A stretch of DNA of 32,500 nucleotides from an uncultured Spirochaetales bacterium (GCA_949283235.1 CASDRY010000028.1:1-32500), one strand, 5' to 3'; positions 14,912 to 23,764 are shown, numbered from the stretch's first letter. Numbers and translations: made by a program. The notes: generated by a model not told the origin, from the letters alone.

Positions 14912-16615
14912 ATGAATAGATTACCTCATTGGGATATGACTAGGATCTATCCGTCTCCTGAGTCGGAAGAGTTTCACAGAGATATAGAAAAGCTTGGAGA
15001 GATTGGAAAGAGGCTTATAGAGCTCTCTCTTTCAGAAGGTTTCCATCTTAAAGACCTGATTGCGCTCAAGGATGAGGGTGATAGCATAGCAATTAATCTG
15101 ACCGCATATGCTGAATCAATACTCTCAACAGATTCAGATAATCCTGTCTATTTTAAAGCAATGGGGGAGGCGGAAGAAGCAACGGTAGCTTATCAGAAGG
15201 CTGAGAATGCTTTCATCAGGGCTGTAGCTGAGAGAAAGGATGAATTTGATGATCCCTCACTCTCTGATTACAGGAAGTATCTTTCAGACATCATTGCTGA
15301 AAGCCAGCATCTTATGAGTGCGGAGGAGGAAGCACTTGCTGCTGAGCTTTCTCGCTTCGGTTCTTCCGCGTGGGAAAGACTGATGATGAATATAACATCG
15401 TCAATAAGCAGGGAAGGAAAGACTCTGACTGAGCTTCGTCTCCTTGCATCAAGCCCAGATAGAAAGATAAGAGAGAAAGCCTATGAGGATGAGGTTGCGC
15501 TTCTTGAAGAGCACAAGACAGCAATTGCGGCTTCTCTTAATGGCATAAAGGGTACTGTGCTTCTTTTGGAGAAGAGAAGGGGCTGGAAAGATTCCCTCGA
15601 TCGTTCCCTTTTCGAATCAGCGATAGATCATCAGATTCTCGATAGCTTATTAACAGCCATTGTCGATTCCCTTCCTATATTCAGGGAGTATTTCGATATA
15701 AAAGCAAAGCTTCTTGGTCTTGATAAACTTGATTTCTTCGATCTATTTGCTCCAGTTGGCAAGAGCGTGAAGGAATATACATATGAGGAAGCGAAGGAGA
15801 TAGTTGTAGCTTCTTATTCCTCCTTCTCTCAGGAGATGGGGGCCTTTGCTGAAAATGCTTTTGATAATGCCTGGATAGATGCGGAGCCGAGGAAGGGCAA
15901 AGCGGGAGGCGCATATGATGTGTTCTTTCCAATTGCAAGGGAAAGCAGGTTATTCTGCAACTTCGATGGAAGCTATGACAGCGTATCCACACTAGCTCAT
16001 GAGCTTGGACATGCATATCATGATTCGGTTGTTAAGGACCTTCCACCTTCGCTTTCGTCATATCCAATGACGCTCGCGGAGACTGCTTCCATATTCGGTG
16101 AGATGCTTGTCTTTGATAATGTCCTTTCATCCTCCTCCGCAGAGGATTCTCTTCCTGTTATCGAGGCGTTTGTTCAGTCTGCGGCACAGGTCATTGTAGA
16201 TATCTACTCAAGATTCCTTTTCGAGAAAGCTGTATTTGAGGAGAGGAAGGGTGGAGAGATAAGCGCTGATAGGCTTTCCGCTTTGATGCTTGAAGCTCAG
16301 GAGGAATCCTATGGGGATGCTCTAGGGATAAAGCATAAATACATGTGGGCTGTGAAGTCACACTACTATTCAGCGGATTTCTCTTATTATAATTACCCAT
16401 ATGCATTCGGAGAGCTTTTTGCACTTTCTCTTTACTCGAAGAGAAATGAGAAGGATTTCCCTCTCACTTACAAGAAAGTCCTGAGAAATACTGGAATGAA
16501 AGATGCTAAGGATGTCGCGGCTATAGCTGGTGAGGATATAACTGATCCAGGATTCTGGAAGAAGGGTATAGATGTTATTTCCGGATACATAGAGAGGCTT
16601 AAAGAATGGATCTGA
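14912..16615 (+). CDS. pepF: Oligoendopeptidase F family zinc metallopeptidase (M3)
   Basis: A cytosolic M3 peptidase cutting medium-length peptides, 567 residues from ATG 14912 (a GTG at 14897 would add five). The gluzincin motif HELGH is at 363-367 (H363, E364, H367), with the third zinc ligand Glu in TLAETASIFGEM (E390). The N-terminal helical M3_N domain covers about 95-175. No signal peptide is seen. The 3' end overlaps the methyltransferase gene by 10 bases. Its role is probably breakdown of imported peptides, in line with other amino-acid scavenging genes in the window. Confidence 0.93.
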   Translation: MNRLPHWDMTRIYPSPESEEFHRDIEKLGEIGKRLIELSLSEGFHLKDLIALKDEGDSIAINLTAYAESILSTDSDNPVYFKAMGEAEEATVAYQKAENAFIRAVAERKDEFDDPSLSDYRKYLSDIIAESQHLMSAEEEALAAELSRFGSSAWERLMMNITSSISREGKTLTELRLLASSPDRKIREKAYEDEVALLEEHKTAIAASLNGIKGTVLLLEKRRGWKDSLDRSLFESAIDHQILDSLLTAIVDSLPIFREYFDIKAKLLGLDKLDFFDLFAPVGKSVKEYTYEEAKEIVVASYSSFSQEMGAFAENAFDNAWIDAEPRKGKAGGAYDVFFPIARESRLFCNFDGSYDSVSTLAHELGHAYHDSVVKDLPPSLSSYPMTLAETASIFGEMLVFDNVLSSSSAEDSLPVIEAFVQSAAQVIVDIYSRFLFEKAVFEERKGGEISADRLSALMLEAQEESYGDALGIKHKYMWAVKSHYYSADFSYYNYPYAFGELFALSLYSKRNEKDFPLTYKKVLRNTGMKDAKDVAAIAGEDITDPGFWKKGIDVISGYIERLKEWI

Positions 16616-17742
16616 TAATCGAGAAGATGGCAACAGATGCATTTGGCGTCAGCCATTATAATGGCAAGACTGTTCTTGTTCGTGGCTCTCTTCCTGGAGA
16701 AAGAGTTGAGTGCCGTATTACAGAAGACAGGAGCGGCTATTCGGTTGCTGAGACTGTCGGTGTAATAACACCCTCTCCGATGCGAAGGGATGCTGTGTGT
16801 CCTTATTATGAAAGCTGCGGTGGCTGTGATTTCCAGATTGTAGGGGAGAAGGACAGCGCGGAGCTGAAGAAGAGCGTGTTTGTGGATAACCTCAGGAGAA
16901 TCGGAAAGGTTGAGTCCCTTCCTGATGATATCCCGGTGTATTATGGAGAGTTCGAAGGCTATAGAAGAAGAGTTCGCTTCCATGTGGATTATCCTGCGAG
17001 AAAGTGGGGATTCCTTGGAAGAAAATCTTCAGAGATTATCCCGATCAGAAACTGTCCTGCGATATCAAGGCGTCTTAATTCCCTGCTTGAAGATGGCAGG
17101 ATACTCCTTGACGAGGCAAGAAAGGCAATGTTCTCGAATAGCCTTAAGCGCGATACAGGTCATGCTGAGATAAGAGCTTTTGATGGAGATGATGGCCTTT
17201 CGCTTGGAAAGGAGAATGTTTCTATAGATATAGCTGGAATAAGATATACAGTAAATGCGCTTGTGTTCTTCCAGTCAAATTCATCTGTGCTTCCTCATCT
17301 GCTTTCATTTGTGAAGGAGAATGCGATTGGTGACTCCATAATGGATCTTTACAGCGGGGTGGGTACATTCTCCGCGCTTTTCGAGAATACAGGGAAGAGG
17401 GTATATGCCGTTGAACGTGATAAGCTCTGCCTCTCCCTTTCAAAACTCAATGCGCCTTCTGCGCTTTCATTCACGGCAGATGTTGCGCTCTGGGGAAAGA
17501 AGAATGGCCGCCATGTTGATACTGTTATCGTGGATCCTCCTCGCACTGGCCTTTCCAGGGAGGCCCTTTCAGAGATCATTTCATGGAAACCTGAGAGGAT
17601 AATCTATGTTTCCTGCAATAGCTCCACGTTATCAAGGGACGCCGCGCTGATGGCTGATTATAAGATAACGAAAGCCGCTGTCTTTGATTTTTACCCAGGT
17701 ACCGGCCATGATGAGAGCGCATTGGTTCTGGATAGAAAGTGA
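16606..17742 (+). CDS. 23S rRNA (uracil-5-)-methyltransferase, RlmD/RlmC/TrmA family
   Basis: A SAM-dependent RNA m5U methyltransferase of 378 residues. An N-terminal TRAM-like domain (about 1-60) is followed by an iron-sulfur site (C65, C71, C74 and C150), SAM loop DLYSGVGTF (247-255), DPPRTGLS (310-317), the catalytic Cys in YVSCNSSTLSRD (C337) and a C-terminal GHDESALV with the base Glu. The iron-sulfur cluster favours an RlmD/RlmC-type rRNA enzyme over tRNA TrmA, but the target uridine cannot be read. Start at ATG 16606, within the end of pepF. Confidence 0.9.
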   Translation: MDLIIEKMATDAFGVSHYNGKTVLVRGSLPGERVECRITEDRSGYSVAETVGVITPSPMRRDAVCPYYESCGGCDFQIVGEKDSAELKKSVFVDNLRRIGKVESLPDDIPVYYGEFEGYRRRVRFHVDYPARKWGFLGRKSSEIIPIRNCPAISRRLNSLLEDGRILLDEARKAMFSNSLKRDTGHAEIRAFDGDDGLSLGKENVSIDIAGIRYTVNALVFFQSNSSVLPHLLSFVKENAIGDSIMDLYSGVGTFSALFENTGKRVYAVERDKLCLSLSKLNAPSALSFTADVALWGKKNGRHVDTVIVDPPRTGLSREALSEIISWKPERIIYVSCNSSTLSRDAALMADYKITKAAVFDFYPGTGHDESALVLDRK

Positions 17743-17847
17743 AGAATAAGAGCCTATATGTCATTCTATGAGAGTAATTTCAGAGAAGATAAATATTTGA
17801 ACTTCTTTTCAGCTCTTTCTGTTCTTTGTCTCAGACTTAGGCTTTTC

Positions 17848-17878
17848 TTGACTTTTAAGGTGTTTAAGAAGATATTAT
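17848..17878 (+). promoter_or_regulatory. Possible eno promoter
   Basis: TTGACT (17848-17853) with TATTAT (17873-17878) at a long 19-base spacing, or GATATT at 17. The 166-base gap after the methyltransferase has no other clear signal. A 44-codon frame at 17759-17893 has no ribosome site and overlaps this promoter. Confidence 0.3.
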
Positions 17879-17899
17879 CTGTAACTATATAAAGATTAG

Positions 17900-19204
<1,305 letters not shown>

Positions 19205-19228
19205 TAGAACAGCTTTGAATTGATAATT

Positions 19229-19263
19229 GAGCAGGGCTTCATTTCTGAGGTCCTGTTCTTTTT
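19229..19263 (+). terminator. Rho-independent terminator of eno
   Basis: GAGCAGG (19229-19235) pairs with CCTGTTC (19252-19258), one G-T pair, followed by TTTTT (19259-19263). Confidence 0.7.
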
Positions 19264-19289
19264 CTCTCAACACGGCTCTTCAAGATAAT

Positions 19290-19326
19290 AAAGAAAGACT
19301 ACCATTTGCTTAGGTAGTCTTCCTTT
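19290..19326. terminator. Bidirectional terminator between convergent genes
   Basis: AAGACTACC (19295-19303) and GGTAGTCTT (19313-19321) form a perfect 9-bp stem. CCTTTT follows on plus; on minus the stem is followed by TTTATTAT. It backs up eno and serves the substrate-binding protein gene coming from the right. Confidence 0.65.
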
Positions 19327-19343
19327 TCGTGGAATGGATTATC

Positions 19344-20315
19344 TCACAGCTCGATTTCCGCTCCATCCTTGATTACATATGAAGCGCTCTCGAGGATGTC
19401 CGCAGGTATTTCTATTCCGAGTTTATCTGCTGTGTCGAGATTTACATATATCTCAAGATTCTCAAGATAGAGTGTTCCTATATCCTCAGGCTTCTCTCCA
19501 TTGAGTATTCTCTTTATGACCTCTCCTGTAAGACGTCCTGACTGATAATAATCAAATCCACCTGCAAGAAGCACTTCAGTTCCAAATGAGGAAGTGGTAT
19601 CTGCGGAGAAGAGTGGAACATTGTTATCTGAACAGACTTCGGAAAGGGCAGAGATTGCGGAGATTACTGTGTTGTCTGTTGATACATACATCGCATCTAC
19701 TCGATCTATGATGGTCTGTGCTGCCATCATTACTTCAGATGAATTCGATACAGAGGCAGTTACAAGTTCGACCCCAGCTTCCTCGCAAGCTGCTTTCATT
19801 GCCTCCATCAGTGTGATTCCATTAGCTTCTGATGATGTATATACCATTCCCAGTGTCTTCGCATCTGTGACTTCCTCTATGAGCCTGAGCTGTTCTTTTA
19901 CCGGTACCATGTCCGAAGTGCCGCATACATTGGGAAGTCCTGTAAGACCTGCAGATTCCGGATCAGTTACTGTTGCAAAGACTACAGGTGTATCTGTGAA
20001 TACATTTGCAAGCGCCTGTGCTGTAGGAGTAGCAATTCCAACTACTATGTCCTTTCCTTCTGTCTGAAAGAGCTGCGCAATGGATGCTGCTGTGCTTATT
20101 TCTCCATTGGCTGTCTGGGTTTCATATACAGCATCGATGTTGTTATCTGCAAGATAATCCTTGATTCCCTGCTCGATTGAATCAAGGGCTGGGTGAACCA
20201 TTAGCTTGGATATTCCAACCTGAAGACGTCCATCGAATTCTGGACTTCCCTGAGCGAATACCGCTGTGAGTGCTGCTGCTATTACTACTAATGCTAAGAC
20301 GATGAACTTCTTCAT
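19344..20315 (-). CDS. ABC transporter substrate-binding protein (TrpX-like, ABC_sub_bind family)
   Basis: A 323-residue periplasmic binding protein with a signal peptide ending AVFA (about residue 21) and no lipobox Cys. It fits the PF04392 family (QVGISKLMVHPALDSIEQGI start, PVVFATVTDPESAGL, VYTSSEANG, YVSTDNT, LFSADTTSSFGTEVLLAGGFDYYQSGR). Members in Gram-positives include tryptophan/tyrosine binders encoded with a permease and ATPase. Here neither is adjacent: eno converges on one side and the accessory island starts on the other, so its transporter is elsewhere. GAAGGAG sets the start. A perfect inverted repeat overlaps its promoter, so it is likely repressed by a ligand-sensing regulator. 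Confidence 0.88.
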   Translation of the reverse strand: MKKFIVLALVVIAAALTAVFAQGSPEFDGRLQVGISKLMVHPALDSIEQGIKDYLADNNIDAVYETQTANGEISTAASIAQLFQTEGKDIVVGIATPTAQALANVFTDTPVVFATVTDPESAGLTGLPNVCGTSDMVPVKEQLRLIEEVTDAKTLGMVYTSSEANGITLMEAMKAACEEAGVELVTASVSNSSEVMMAAQTIIDRVDAMYVSTDNTVISAISALSEVCSDNNVPLFSADTTSSFGTEVLLAGGFDYYQSGRLTGEVIKRILNGEKPEDIGTLYLENLEIYVNLDTADKLGIEIPADILESASYVIKDGAEIEL

Positions 20316-20329
20316 ATGTTTCTCCTTCT

Positions 20330-20371
20330 AGTAACGTTTGTTACTTTAAATAGTATCTAAAACAATGTCAA
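20330..20371 (-). promoter_or_regulatory. Promoter and operator of the TrpX-like gene
   Basis: Read on minus: TTGACA (20371-20366), 17 bases, TAAAGT (20348-20343). A perfect inverted repeat, AGTAAC-4-GTTACT (20330-20345), overlaps the end of the -10 and the start point, ending just before the ribosome site. This is classic repressor-operator geometry. Confidence 0.6.
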
Positions 20372-20388
20372 TACTATTTGTAGAAACA

Positions 20389-20532
20389 TTAGAAATCTAT
20401 ATCAAACTGCTCATCATCAAGATCTTCATACTGGGATTCCTCTTCCTCGTCATCCTCTGTATCAAGCTTGGGGATAATACTATAAAGCTCTTCTATCTCT
20501 TCAAGTATTTCATCATCGTCTTCAAAGCACAT
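20389..20532 (-). CDS. Small highly acidic protein, 47 residues
   Basis: A short minus-strand frame from ATG 20532. About half the residues are Asp or Glu (MCFEDDDEILEEIEEL opening, EDDEEEE in the middle, DIDF end). Codons are of the coding type used nearby. There is no good ribosome site, and an in-frame stop lies two codons upstream, so it may be a real small gene or the tail of a broken one. It ends 18 bases before the -35 of the TrpX-like gene on the same strand. No family recognised. Confidence 0.35.
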   Translation of the reverse strand: MCFEDDDEILEEIEELYSIIPKLDTEDDEEEESQYEDLDDEQFDIDF

Positions 20533-20683
20533 GCATTAAGAATAGCACCATCATTATTTCCTGTCCAAAAACTCACATTTAACAGCAGCACGAGAGTGAA
20601 ACTAAATAGGAGTGTAAGATTTTCATGCTAGAATATGATAGCTGTGGCATAAGAGTTCAAAATATTTTGTAATCTGGGACTGA

Positions 20684-20712
20684 TTGAATACGTTCTTTTC
20701 TAATTGTATAGG
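20684..20712 (+). promoter_or_regulatory. Possible promoter of the YhcG-family gene
   Basis: TTGAAT (20684-20689), 17 bases, TATAGG (20707-20712). A ten-codon frame (ATG 20722, MRKLDYMPRP) follows before the gene and could be a leader or chance. Nothing else is seen between 20,533 and 20,772. Confidence 0.3.
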
Positions 20713-20772
20713 AATGTGAATATGAGAAAGCTTGATTATATGCCTAGGCCCTGATGATTAGAGGAGATGAAA

Positions 20773-21801
20773 ATGGCTGATAACAAACAGACGATATATG
20801 ATGAGCTTTATACCGAGATTAAGGAAACATTGCTTGCTTCCAGACAGCAGGCGTATGTTGCTGTGAATTTTACCATGGTTCAGGCATATTGGCAGATAGG
20901 ACGGATTATCGTTGAACACGAAAATGCTGGAGATTTCCAGCTTGGGAGAAGGGTGCCTGAATTCGAGTCACTTGCAGCACGTCTCTCTGTTGAGTTCGGG
21001 AAAGGGTTTTCTGTTCGCGCTCTGTATCAAATGAGGAAATTCTATGTCCTCTTTCCGAGTTTGAACGCACTGCGTTCACAATTGACATGGACACACTATC
21101 GTCTTTTATTACAAGTAGATAACGATGAAGCAAGGTTGTGGTATATGAATGAAGCTGTGGAAGCAGGATGGTCCAGCCGTCAGCTTGAGAGACAAATCTC
21201 CACTATGTACTACGAGAGACTCCTTGTAAGCCGTGACAAGACATCTGTGAAGGCAGAGGCCAAAAACCTGCTGGCAGCTGTTACTTCAGAGAAATTCATC
21301 AAGGATCCTTATGTTCTGGAGTTCCTGGATCTTAAGGATTATCCGGCTCTGAGGGAATCTAATCTTGAACAAGCTCTTATTGATAAGCTGCAGGAGTTCC
21401 TTCTGGAGCTGGGGCGTGGTTTTTGCTTTGTTGCGCGACAGAAGCTTATGCGGTATGAGGATGAAGACTTCTATCTTGATCTGGTGTTCTATCACAGTAT
21501 TCTTAAGTGTCATGTGCTTATTGATCTGAAGATTGGTAAGCTCACTCATGGTGATATCGGGCAGATGGACAGTTATATAAGGATGTTCGATGCGCTTTAT
21601 AAGAACCCTGATGATAATCCAACCATTGGCATTATCCTCTGTTCGCAGAAGAATGAAGCGATAGTCAAATACTCTGTTCTTAATGATGCAAAGCAGATTT
21701 TTGCATCAAGATACAGCCTTGAATTGCCCACAGCAGAAGAATTGCAGCATGAGATTGAGGCAGAGCGTAAGAGAATAGAGAATGACAGAAATAATCTTTG
21801 A
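20773..21801 (+). CDS. YhcG/DUF1016 family PD-(D/E)XK nuclease-like protein
   Basis: A 342-residue protein with the DUF1016 N-terminal domain (about 10-150; WQIGRIIVEHE, LTWTHYRLLLQV, SSRQLERQISTMYYERLL) and the YhcG C-terminal nuclease domain (about 170-335). The active-site pattern is visible as DEDFYLDLVFYH (D236) then LIDLKIGKL (D251-x-K253) and GQMDSYI. The family is common in accessory DNA and suspected of acting on DNA, but its job is unproven. ATG 20773 is chosen with GAGGAG 6 bases before it; ATG 20767 would touch that site. A 15-base near-palindrome inside the gene recurs after its stop and again at 23.16 kb. No restriction-modification partner is present. Confidence 0.92.
   Translation: MADNKQTIYDELYTEIKETLLASRQQAYVAVNFTMVQAYWQIGRIIVEHENAGDFQLGRRVPEFESLAARLSVEFGKGFSVRALYQMRKFYVLFPSLNALRSQLTWTHYRLLLQVDNDEARLWYMNEAVEAGWSSRQLERQISTMYYERLLVSRDKTSVKAEAKNLLAAVTSEKFIKDPYVLEFLDLKDYPALRESNLEQALIDKLQEFLLELGRGFCFVARQKLMRYEDEDFYLDLVFYHSILKCHVLIDLKIGKLTHGDIGQMDSYIRMFDALYKNPDDNPTIGIILCSQKNEAIVKYSVLNDAKQIFASRYSLELPTAEELQHEIEAERKRIENDRNNL
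21063..21077. repeat. Short palindromic repeat, copy 1 (inside the YhcG gene)
   Basis: GAACGCACTGCGTTC: 6-base arms around ACT. It encodes part of NALRS in the YhcG-family protein. Confidence 0.6.
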
Positions 21802-21817
21802 AGACTCTGCCATAATC

Positions 21818-21840
21818 ACGCGAACGCACTGCGTTCGTGT
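21818..21840. repeat. Short palindromic repeat, copy 2
   Basis: The same 15-mer GAACGCACTGCGTTC at 21822-21836. Its arms extend outward by four more pairs, giving a 10-bp hairpin with an ACT loop, 17 bases after the YhcG-family stop. It has no T tract. Confidence 0.65.
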
Positions 21841-21919
21841 CTATCAGTTGGTCAAATTCTAAAAGTTTTAAGATTGCAGAGAATCGACCATCGTTTTGGA
21901 GGTATGGGAGAATATTTCG

Positions 21920-21934
21920 TATTGTAGTACAATA
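21920..21934. promoter_or_regulatory. Perfect palindrome upstream of fic
   Basis: TATTGTA-G-TACAATA, 7-base arms, 44 bases before the fic start and containing a TACAAT that could serve as a -10. It resembles a repressor operator; no matching -35 is evident. Confidence 0.35.
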
Positions 21935-21978
21935 TTACTTAAGTTCTTTAGGACGAATTCAAGGGTGGAGTAAGGACA

Positions 21979-22746
21979 ATGTATTTACAGGAAATAATCA
22001 ATGAATGTAAGGCTCGAAATGAGATTATTGCCAAGAAACGACCATTTTCCGATATTTTCACACTTAATCAGATTAAGGATTTCTACAGAGTTCCGAATGT
22101 TTGGAGTTCCAATGCAATCGAAGGTAATACTCTTACAGAGGATGAAACCGCAATCATTCTACGCGATGGGGTAACTGTAGGCCAGCATATGCTTGGAGAG
22201 ATGTTTGAGGCTATTGGAGGTGGCAAAGCATATGACTTTATGTTCACTCTCCTTAAATCAAAGACAATAACCAAAGCTGATATTCTCCATTTCCATGAGC
22301 TTGTTACATTTGGTCAGCCAGAGTTACATCCAGGAAAGCTGAGAGATGTTGATGTAATCATTACAGGTCTTGATGAAAGCCTTCCTTCCTATCAGGATGT
22401 TCCTTCATTGTTTGATGAATTTGTAGAGTGGGGAACTGAATCTGAAAGGCAAGAAGATCCTATTGTTTTTGCAGCAGAAGCTCATGCGAGACTTGTATCG
22501 ATTCATCCTTTCAGAGATGGTAATGGAAGGGTATCGAGGCTGGTTATGAATACAATCCTTTTACAGCATGGATATCTTCCTGTATCGATTCCACCGATTT
22601 TCAGGTATGACTATATTTCTGCTTTGCAGAGTTATCGTCTTGGAAAAGGAAAGCTAGATAGCTTCATTGATTTCATAGCAAAGACAGAATTGCAGACACA
22701 GAAGGATTTCATGAGACTGCTCAGGATTCCTTTTAATAAGAAATGA
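21979..22746 (+). CDS. Fic/DOC family protein, class II (likely AMP-transferase)
   Basis: A 255-residue protein with the Fic catalytic loop HPFRDGNGRVSR (176-187), which transfers AMP or another nucleotide moiety to target hydroxyls. The inhibitory helix motif [S/T]xxxE[G/N] is N-terminal: SNAIEG (S44, E48, G49), making it a self-inhibited class II Fic. No C-terminal winged-helix domain is seen, unlike many long Fic proteins. A GGAG/AAGGA site precedes ATG 21979. The target is unknown. It stands beside the YhcG-family gene in a region of decayed toxin-antitoxin genes, so a mobile or defence-type origin is likely. Confidence 0.92.
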   Translation: MYLQEIINECKARNEIIAKKRPFSDIFTLNQIKDFYRVPNVWSSNAIEGNTLTEDETAIILRDGVTVGQHMLGEMFEAIGGGKAYDFMFTLLKSKTITKADILHFHELVTFGQPELHPGKLRDVDVIITGLDESLPSYQDVPSLFDEFVEWGTESERQEDPIVFAAEAHARLVSIHPFRDGNGRVSRLVMNTILLQHGYLPVSIPPIFRYDYISALQSYRLGKGKLDSFIDFIAKTELQTQKDFMRLLRIPFNKK

Positions 22747-22747
22747 G

Positions 22748-22906
22748 CTATTTTCTTTCCAATTCTTCAATGAATATCTGCAAGAATGCAATCATTCTTC
22801 TTAATATTAAGCTATGTTTGTTATCACCGGAGATTGTTAGATGCTCACAATAATGAGACCTGCTCAATTCAACAGACAGTGTCTGGCATTTCTGACGAGG
22901 TGTTCT
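22748..22906 (-). pseudogene. Unidentified gene remnant
   Basis: A minus-strand frame of 52 codons ends at 22748 but has no start: an in-frame stop lies at 22907-22909. Its peptide looks real (LSVELSRSHYCEHLT, DNKHSLILRRM, FIEELERK end). A frame one base away upstream offers an ATG (MKDPHNLSPLKNT) that would join it, so a single frameshift in a gene of about 62 codons is a good explanation. No family recognised. It starts 2 bases after the fic stop, on the opposite strand. Confidence 0.4.
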
Positions 22907-22954
22907 TCAAAGGTGAGAGATTATGAGGATCTTTCATGATGTTGACATGGTTGA

Positions 22955-23150
22955 GCAACTTTGAAGGTTGTTTTTAAGTTTGCAATGTCTGTATATGAGG
23001 TAATTTCTAATAGTTCACAAATAACTCGCGAACAGTTCGCGAATCATTTAATAGTTCGAAAAACAGTTCAGAAAATAGTTCAGAGAAAGCTGAAATAATA
23101 GGAAGAATTGAAACAATAATAGGGATACTGGAAAGTCCCTTTGAGATTCT
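22955..23150 (+). pseudogene. C-terminal remnant of an AlbA_2/RecG-like ATP-binding protein
   Basis: The frame 22955-23098 encodes a helix-turn-helix tail (ISNSSQITREQFANHL, then VRKTVQKIVQRKLK and stop). Just beyond, in other frames, come GRIETI and GYWKV (23123-23137), the usual closing words of AlbA_2-type (schlafen/RecG-related) proteins, often seen as ...RIG...GYWKV. At least two frameshifts separate them, and the catalytic part is missing. Repeated AGTTC units (23012, 23034, 23053, 23065, 23077) come from its repetitive VRKTVQK-type codons. Confidence 0.5.
23026..23042. repeat. Perfect 17-base palindrome in the AlbA_2 remnant
   Basis: TCGCGAAC-A-GTTCGCGA: 8-base arms around one base. 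It lies in the helix-turn-helix coding remnant and may be chance or an operator. Confidence 0.5.
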
Positions 23151-23158
23151 ATCAAATG

Positions 23159-23176
23159 CGAACACACTGCGTTCGT
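23159..23176. repeat. Short palindromic repeat, copy 3
   Basis: GAACACACTGCGTTC at 23160-23174 matches the two copies near the YhcG-family gene with one change, and is flanked by C and G as in copy 2. Confidence 0.55.
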
Positions 23177-23298
23177 ATTTAAGTCAAACTTAGAAAAAAG
23201 GAGAATTTTGTCTCTTATTCTCTGCAAACACATATGTTCACACCAGGCAGTATTGCCATATCTGGTTTAGAAGTTTGGATTATAATAGCCCTTCTTGG

Positions 23299-23565
23299 TT
23301 AGAGCTGTCCGCTTGAAACTCCATGCCTAAGATAATCATTAACTCTTGTCTGCCACCCTGCACCGCTGCGTTTAAGAGTGGCGAGGACATCTGCATCAAT
23401 CCTAATACTTACAACTTCCTTTTTGGGCTTCCACATGTCCTTATTCACAAGGTGGCATGGCCTTAGCTGTTTCAGTTGTTCATCAGTGAGCGGCGGGCAT
23501 TCAGGGTCGGTGAATGTCTCAGGGAAATTCTTAATTTCTTCCAAGCGTTCTCTTGAGATTTTCAT
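23299..23565 (-). CDS. brnA: BrnA family antitoxin (orphan)
   Basis: An 88-residue protein with a C-terminal ribbon-helix-helix of the BrnA type (KKEVVSIRIDADVLATLKRSGAGWQTRVNDYLRHGV, about 49-83) and an N-terminal toxin-contact region (PECPPLTDEQLKQLRP). BrnA neutralises the RNase BrnT and represses the operon. AAGGAGG lies 7 bases before ATG 23565. The toxin gene that should precede it is only a remnant (23562-23714), so this is an antitoxin without an active partner here. Confidence 0.85.
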   Translation of the reverse strand: MKISRERLEEIKNFPETFTDPECPPLTDEQLKQLRPCHLVNKDMWKPKKEVVSIRIDADVLATLKRSGAGWQTRVNDYLRHGVSSGQL

Positions 23566-23714
23566 AATATGCCTCCTTTTCTGTCAGTGAATACGACGAA
23601 GACAATAAGATAATCTTCAATGCCTATATCACCGATACATGCATATCTGTCTTCCTCCTCTACTATTTTGTAATAGTGGTATGTATTACATAATGAGGTC
23701 AATGTTTTTGCCTT
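23562..23714 (-). pseudogene. BrnT toxin remnant
   Basis: A 50-codon frame ends in the brnA ribosome site and start (TGA at 23562-23564 overlaps ATG). It retains the middle of BrnT (EEEDRYACIGDIG, YLIVFVVFTDR), but there is no start codon, the N-terminal KHG segment is out of frame, and the RIISAR active-site tail is gone. The toxin should be inactive. Confidence 0.6.
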
Positions 23715-23764
23715 TTAGGAGGGGTTCAAGGCTTGTCCTGTCACAATGATATTATACAATTTGG

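Noticed and set aside
17759-17893. 44-codon plus-strand frame between the methyltransferase gene and eno
   Set aside because: No ribosome site; it runs through the probable eno promoter.
20365-20631. 88-codon plus-strand frame
   Set aside because: It is the antisense of the promoter and of the acidic small gene; its hydrophobic character is a shadow of Asp/Glu codons.
23011-23090. Regular AGTTC repeats looking like a small array or CRISPR remnant
   Set aside because: Spacings are 22, 19, 12 and 12 bases with no constant repeat; they are explained by repeated VRK/VQK codons of an AlbA_2-type tail.
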